Shown here one piece after another: positions 13,827 through 18,012 of a DNA stretch of 18,012 nucleotides (within the stretch, counting starts at the first letter, position 1; the number at the start of each line of letters is the position of its first letter). The DNA is taken from contig JADFVY010000116.1 in NCBI GenBank assembly GCA_015222795.1, positions 1 through 18,012 on the forward strand. The letters run 5' to 3'. The stretch comes from Pseudomonadota bacterium (GTDB taxonomy: Bacteria > Pseudomonadota > Alphaproteobacteria > UBA8366 > JADFVY01). Position numbers and translations under genes: made by a program. Below the pieces are notes generated by a model, which saw only the letters and a list, made by a program, of their open reading frames with translations, was not told where the DNA came from and did no database searches.

Positions 13827-14930
13827 ATGGAAAATCGTTCGGATTTCGTCTCCATCCGCGACGTGTCGAAACATTTCGGCACGGTGCGCGCCGTCGACGG
13901 TGTGTCGCTGGACATCGCCCAGGGCGAGTTCTTCGCGCTGCTGGGGCCTTCGGGATGCGGCAAGACCACGCTGTTGCGCATTCTCGGCGGGTTCGAGGCG
14001 TCCAGCACCGGCAGCGTCCATATCGACGGCGCCGACTTGACCATCGAACCGGCGAATTTGCGGCCTGTGAACATGGTGTTCCAGAATTACGCGATCTTCC
14101 CGCACATGAATGTGCGCCAGAACATCGCCTACGGCCTGCGCAAGGACGGCCTGTCCAAGGAAGAGATAGCGCGGCGGGTCGACGAGACGGTGGCCACGGT
14201 CAAACTGGAAGGACTCGGCGACCGGGGATCGCACGAAATTTCCGGTGGCCAGCGCCAGCGTGTCGCGCTGGCCCGGGCGCTGATCAAGCATCCCAAGGTT
14301 CTGTTGCTCGATGAGCCTTTGAGCGCGCTGGACAAGAACCTGCGTGAACAGATGCGGGTCGAGCTACGCGCCTTGCAACAGAAAGTCGGCATCACCTTCA
14401 TCTTCGTCACCCACGACCAGGAAGAGGCCCTGTCCATGGCCGACCGCATCGCCGTCATGTCCGACGGCAAGGTGCGCCAGGTGGATACGCCGGAACGTCT
14501 CTATGAGGCGCCGACCAGCCGAGAGGTGGCCGCCTTTATCGGGTCGATGAACTTTTTCGACGCGTCAATTGTTGGCGTGGAGGGCGGCGTGGTGACGGTG
14601 GACGCCGGGCCGTTGGGCAAGTTGCGGGTTAGCCCGCCCGATGACGGCGCGCCGATGGCGGGCGAGGCAGTCACGGTTGGGATCAGGCCCGAGAAACTGA
14701 CCCTTGCCACCACACCGCCGGCCAACGGCGCCAATTGCATCAAAGGAAGACTGACCGCCGCGTCCTATCTGGGCGAGCGCAACCATTTCTTCGTGACGGT
14801 CGAGGGCGTGGACGATCCGATCTCGGTGGCCAGCCAGAACAGCAGCCCAATCGCCCAGAAAGGCTGGCAGGAGGGCAGCGAGGTATGGCTGACCTGGGAG
14901 CCCGAAGGCGCGCGCCTGCTGCGCGCCTGA
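13827..14930 (+). CDS. ABC importer ATP-binding protein, PotA-type
   Basis: This 367-residue cytosolic ATPase should power the importer. Walker A is GPSGCGKT (40-47), the Q-loop Gln86 lies in VFQNYAIFPH, the ABC signature is SGGQRQ (139-144), Walker B is VLLLDE (158-163) followed by the D-loop SALD, and the switch His196 lies in FVTHDQEEAL. The last 130 or so residues form a TOBE domain (IGSMNFFDA, VGIRPEKL), as in PotA. Length is normal. It lies 10 bp after the second permease, so binding protein, two permeases and ATPase form a complete importer. The final codons contain a GC-rich hairpin (14907-14927) without a T-run. Confidence 0.95.
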   Translation: MENRSDFVSIRDVSKHFGTVRAVDGVSLDIAQGEFFALLGPSGCGKTTLLRILGGFEASSTGSVHIDGADLTIEPANLRPVNMVFQNYAIFPHMNVRQNIAYGLRKDGLSKEEIARRVDETVATVKLEGLGDRGSHEISGGQRQRVALARALIKHPKVLLLDEPLSALDKNLREQMRVELRALQQKVGITFIFVTHDQEEALSMADRIAVMSDGKVRQVDTPERLYEAPTSREVAAFIGSMNFFDASIVGVEGGVVTVDAGPLGKLRVSPPDDGAPMAGEAVTVGIRPEKLTLATTPPANGANCIKGRLTAASYLGERNHFFVTVEGVDDPISVASQNSSPIAQKGWQEGSEVWLTWEPEGARLLRA

Positions 14931-14959
14931 ACACAGTCTTCTCCCGAAAGGTTTGCATA

Positions 14960-17029
14960 ATGAGTCGCGATCCGCGCTACGACATCCTGTTCGAGCCGAT
15001 AAAGATCGGTCCCGTCACCGCCAAAAACCGTTTCTACCAGGTACCCCACTGCAACGGCATGGGGTTCAACATGCCGCAGACCCACGCCCGTATGCGCGCG
15101 ATGAAGGGCGAGGGCGGTTGGGCCGTGGTCTGCACCGAGGAGTGCATGATCCATCCGTCTTCCGACTACACACCCGAACCGCAGGCGCGGCTCTGGGACC
15201 GTCAGGACATCAAGTACCTGGCATTGATGGTGGACGCCCTGCATGGCGAGGGTGCGCTGGCCGGCGTCCAGCTGGCCCATAACGGGGTTGGCGCGCAGAA
15301 TCTCTATACCCGGCTCAAGCCGCTGGGGCCGACGCATCAAGCCGGGGTTACCGGCGTGCCGACCCAGACCCGTGGCATGGACAAGGCGGACATCAAGGAA
15401 TTCCGCCGCTGGCACCGCAACGCCGCGCTGCGCGCGAAAGAGGCTGACGCGGATATCGTCTATGTCTATGCCGCCCATGATTCGACCTTGCTGATGCATT
15501 TCCTGCAAAGCCGCCGCAACCAGCGTACCGACGAATATGGCGGTTCGCTGGAAAACCGCATCAGGCTGTTCCGCGAGGTGCTGGAGGAGACCAAGGACGC
15601 GGTGGGCGATCGCTGCGCCGTTGCCGTGCGCGTGGCCGTGGACGAACTGCTGGGCCCCGACGGGATCGCCGCGGACGGCGAGGGACGCGAGATCGTTGAA
15701 CGGCTTGCCGAACTTCCCGACCTGTGGGACGTCAATGTCAGCAATTGGGAAAACGATTCGGTGACCTCCCGCTTCGGTGAAGAGGGCCGTCAGGAGCAAT
15801 ATGTCGGCTTCGTGAAATCACTGACCAGCAAGCCGGTTGTCGGCGTCGGCTGGTTCACCTCGCCCGATACCATGGTCAGCCAGGTCAAGCGTGGTGTTCT
15901 GGACATGATCGGCGCGGCGCGGCCGTCTATCGCCGATCCATTCCTGCCCCGGAAGATCGAGGAAGGCCGGATCGACGAAATTCGCGAATGCATCGGATGC
16001 AATATCTGCGTGTCGGGACAGCTCACTTTCACGCCGATGCGCTGCACCCAGAACCCGACGGTGGGCGAGGAGTGGCGGCGCGGCTGGCATCCGGAAAAGA
16101 TCGAGGCCAGGGGATCGGACGCCAGGGTCCTGGTCGTCGGCGCCGGCCCGTCTGGGCTTGAGGCGACGCGGGCGCTGGGCCAACGCGGTTATGCGGTGAC
16201 TCTGGCCGAGGCCGGCAGGGAACTGGGCGGCCGTGTCACCCGGGAGTCCGGTTTGCCCGGACTGAACGCCTGGGCGCGGGTGCGCGACTGGCGGGTCGGG
16301 CGGATTCGCGAGATGGCCAATGTCGAGGTTTATCTCGACAGCGCGCTGACCGCGGAACAGGTCTTGGACTTCGGCTTCGAGCATGTGATCCTGGCAACCG
16401 GGGCCACTTGGCGCCGCGACGGCGTCGGCGTCAACAACACCGCGCCGGTCCCGGGTTCGGACGGACCAGCGATTTACACGCCCGAGGATGTTTTCGCGGG
16501 CGCCGATATCGCCGGTCCGGTGCTGGTATTCGATGACGATAATTTCTACATGGGCGGCGTGATCGCCGAGAAACTGCGCGGCGACGGGCTGGAGGTCACC
16601 CTGGCGACCACCGAATCGGTGGTTTCGGCCTGGACCGCGCATACCCTGGAACAGACCCGTATCCAGACCCGCATCCTCGAACTCGGCATAACGGTCGTGC
16701 CGCTGCATAACCTGGCGAAAGTCGGGGCCGGCGAGGCCGAGCTTTCCTGTATTTATACCGAGCGTCGGCAGACCGTCCCGGCGGCCTCGATCGTCATGGT
16801 CACATCGCGCCAGCCGAACGACGCGTTGCGGCTGGAACTGACCGGTGACCGGGACAGACTGGCGGCGGCGGGTATTCTGTCGGTCCAGGCAATCGGCGAC
16901 GGCGACGTTCCCTCGACGATAGCGGCGGCCGTATATGACGGCCACCGGGCCGCCCGCGAACTCGACGCGGACATCGATACCGATATGCCGTTCCGGCGCG
17001 AACGTATCCACCTGGAAGAGGCGAGTTGA
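14960..17029 (+). CDS. Trimethylamine/histamine dehydrogenase-family iron-sulfur flavoprotein
   Basis: This 689-residue protein aligns throughout with trimethylamine dehydrogenase (TMADH), which oxidatively cleaves C-N bonds of amines and passes electrons to ETF. The FMN barrel comes first; Cys31 in PHC matches the Cys that forms the 6-S-cysteinyl-FMN bond. Tyr170, His173 and Asp266 match the Tyr169-His172-Asp267 triad. A 4Fe-4S site follows, with Cys344, 347, 350 and 362, then an ADP/FAD-type domain with GAGPSG (394-399). Of the aromatic bowl that holds trimethylammonium in TMADH (Tyr60, Trp264, Trp355), only Trp263 remains; Glu61 and Gln354 replace the others. Histamine dehydrogenase also has a polar bowl, so a different, more polar amine is likely. 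The start is ATG 14960 with AAAGG 8 nt before it, 29 bp after the ATPase gene. An upstream frame extension is not coding. Confidence 0.93.
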   Translation: MSRDPRYDILFEPIKIGPVTAKNRFYQVPHCNGMGFNMPQTHARMRAMKGEGGWAVVCTEECMIHPSSDYTPEPQARLWDRQDIKYLALMVDALHGEGALAGVQLAHNGVGAQNLYTRLKPLGPTHQAGVTGVPTQTRGMDKADIKEFRRWHRNAALRAKEADADIVYVYAAHDSTLLMHFLQSRRNQRTDEYGGSLENRIRLFREVLEETKDAVGDRCAVAVRVAVDELLGPDGIAADGEGREIVERLAELPDLWDVNVSNWENDSVTSRFGEEGRQEQYVGFVKSLTSKPVVGVGWFTSPDTMVSQVKRGVLDMIGAARPSIADPFLPRKIEEGRIDEIRECIGCNICVSGQLTFTPMRCTQNPTVGEEWRRGWHPEKIEARGSDARVLVVGAGPSGLEATRALGQRGYAVTLAEAGRELGGRVTRESGLPGLNAWARVRDWRVGRIREMANVEVYLDSALTAEQVLDFGFEHVILATGATWRRDGVGVNNTAPVPGSDGPAIYTPEDVFAGADIAGPVLVFDDDNFYMGGVIAEKLRGDGLEVTLATTESVVSAWTAHTLEQTRIQTRILELGITVVPLHNLAKVGAGEAELSCIYTERRQTVPAASIVMVTSRQPNDALRLELTGDRDRLAAAGILSVQAIGDGDVPSTIAAAVYDGHRAARELDADIDTDMPFRRERIHLEEAS

Positions 17030-17055
17030 AGGCCGCGTCATAACGCCCGCAACAT

Positions 17056-17060
17056 AAGGA
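17056..17060 (+). promoter_or_regulatory. Ribosome binding site of the second dehydrogenase
   Basis: AAGGA lies 6 nt before the ATG at 17067 in the 37-bp gap after the first dehydrogenase gene. It confirms the start of the gene that runs off the window. No promoter or terminator is seen in the gap, so the pair is probably co-transcribed. Confidence 0.75.
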
Positions 17061-17066
17061 AAAGCC

Positions 17067-18012
17067 ATGGCCCGCGATCCGCGCTACGACATCCTGTTCG
17101 AACCGATAAAGATCGGTCCCGTCACAGCCAGAAACCGTTTCTACCAGGTGCCCCACTGCACCGGTGACGGCTGGCTGCGCCCGCGCATGGTGGCGGGCTT
17201 ACGCGGGATGAAGGCCGAGGGCGGCTGGGGCGTGGTCTGCACCGAATACTGCTCCATCCATCCGTCCTCCGACGATCTGCCATACCCCTCGGCAAGCCTG
17301 TGGGACGATACCGACATCAGGGCCAACGCCCTGATGACCGACATGGTCCATGAGCATGGTTCGCTGGCCGGGGCCGAACTCTGGTACGGCGGCAGTCGCA
17401 CCGCGAACCTGCATAGCCGCGAAGTTTCGATGGACGTGGACAGCCTGCCGAATACCAACGGCGATCCGTATCAGACACGCGCCATGGACAAGGCGGACAT
17501 CCGGACCTTGCGCAAATGGCATCGTGACGCGGCCCTGCGCGCCAAGGCGGCGGGGTTCGACATCGTCTATGTCTATGCGACTCATGGCTATTTGCTTTCG
17601 CATTTCATGTCGGCGCAGACCAACAACCGGATCGACGAATATGGCGGCAGCCTGGAAAACCGGGTCCGCCTGGTCCGGGAACTGATCGAGGAAACCAAGG
17701 ACGCCGTTGGCGACAAATGCGCCGTCGCCGTGCGGTTTTCGCCCGAGGAAGGCGGTGGCGGCGATGGCGTTCCCATTTATGGCGAGCGTCGCGAGATGTT
17801 CGAGATGCTCGGTGAACTGCCGGACCTGTGGGATATCAACATCGACGACTACTCGCTGGAGATGGGCGTGTCGCGCTTCGTCAAGGAAGGCGCGCTCGAA
17901 CCCTATATGTCGTTCGTCAAATCGGTGACCACCAAGCCGGTGGTGACGGTCGGCCGCTTCACCTCGCCCGGCGCCATGGTCGGCCAGGTCAAGCGCGGCA
18001 TCGTCGATTTCA
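17067..18012 (+). CDS. Second trimethylamine/histamine dehydrogenase-family flavoprotein (3' end outside window)
   Basis: Only the first 315 codons are in the window, covering the FMN-binding barrel; the frame is open to the last base. It is a paralogue of the preceding gene, with the same MxRDPRYDILFEPIKIGPVT start. Cys31 should form the cysteinyl-FMN bond, and Tyr170 and His173 match the TMADH Tyr169-His172 pair. Its pocket differs from its neighbour: Tyr61 keeps the TMADH Tyr60, but Tyr262 stands where TMADH has Trp264, and Glu265 where it has Asp267. The Fe-S and ADP-binding parts should follow outside the window, but this is not seen. Having both copies in one operon suggests sequential substrates, such as two stages of N-dealkylation, or different amines. 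Confidence 0.92.
   Translation, partial: MARDPRYDILFEPIKIGPVTARNRFYQVPHCTGDGWLRPRMVAGLRGMKAEGGWGVVCTEYCSIHPSSDDLPYPSASLWDDTDIRANALMTDMVHEHGSLAGAELWYGGSRTANLHSREVSMDVDSLPNTNGDPYQTRAMDKADIRTLRKWHRDAALRAKAAGFDIVYVYATHGYLLSHFMSAQTNNRIDEYGGSLENRVRLVRELIEETKDAVGDKCAVAVRFSPEEGGGGDGVPIYGERREMFEMLGELPDLWDINIDDYSLEMGVSRFVKEGALEPYMSFVKSVTTKPVVTVGRFTSPGAMVGQVKRGIVDF

Noticed and set aside
14907..14927. GGCGCGC/GCGCGCC hairpin at the end of the ATPase gene as a terminator
   Set aside because: The 7-bp stem is perfect, but it lies in coding sequence and has no T-run, so it is more likely a by-product of GC-rich codons.
14735..14959. 75-codon N-terminal extension of the first TMADH-like frame
   Set aside because: It lies within the ATPase gene in another frame. 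The ATG at 14960 matches the conserved family N terminus and has AAAGG upstream.
14960..17029. Calling the first flavoprotein trimethylamine dehydrogenase itself
   Set aside because: Two of the three aromatic residues that bind trimethylammonium are replaced (Glu61, Gln354), so only a family-level name is supported.
15818..17068. Open frame of 416 codons on the - strand opposite the first TMADH-family gene
   Set aside because: It has no domain and is rich in His, Arg, Gly and Asp, as expected for a shadow of GC-rich coding sequence; the opposite strand encodes an intact dehydrogenase.

Overview
The window looks like a chromosomal stretch of a GC-rich alphaproteobacterium, perhaps near Rhodospirillales. 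This rests on the gyrA-coaD gene order, a charged insertion in the GyrA C-terminal domain of the kind seen in alphaproteobacterial GyrA, and a pair of palindromic repeats of a type common in that class. The placement is an inference, since no rRNA or phylogeny is available. Coding density is high and genes are often joined by 4-bp ATGA overlaps.

Region 1 (1-3939, + strand) holds the 3' part of gyrA, then coaD (coenzyme A synthesis), an APH-fold small-molecule kinase, and a divergent enolase paralogue whose TTG start overlaps the kinase stop. The enolase keeps all metal ligands and the catalytic Glu and Lys. It has lost the substrate-contacting His of true enolases (Ala366) and has Asp for a second active-site Glu (Asp165). 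The kinase and enolase may form an undescribed two-step module.

Region 2 (3940-4125) is a convergent intergenic spacer filled by two inverted copies of a roughly 50-bp palindromic repeat.

Region 3 (4126-9935, - strand) is a four-gene operon read right to left: two PYROXD2-like FAD oxidoreductases, a GcvT/DmdA-fold (probably folate-dependent) methyl or aminomethyl transferase, and a class III aminotransferase resembling SpuC. The first three genes are chained by ATGA overlaps.

Region 4 (9936-10099) is a divergent control region. An 18-bp palindrome overlaps the -35 box of a good rightward promoter, and the next gene is a BetI-like TetR regulator.

Region 5 (10100-18012, + strand) carries the regulator, then a complete PotDBCA-type ABC importer with a Tat-type binding protein and a strong terminator between the binding protein and the permeases. 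Two tandem flavoproteins of the trimethylamine/histamine dehydrogenase family follow; the second is cut by the window end.

Taken together, regions 3-5 read as an uptake and breakdown system for an unidentified amine, probably N-methylated or a polyamine. The solute would enter through the ABC importer, be oxidatively dealkylated or deaminated by the flavoproteins, lose one-carbon units to folate through the GcvT-like protein, and be transaminated. The active-site residues of the two dehydrogenases differ from trimethylamine dehydrogenase and from each other, so the substrate is unlikely to be trimethylamine itself.
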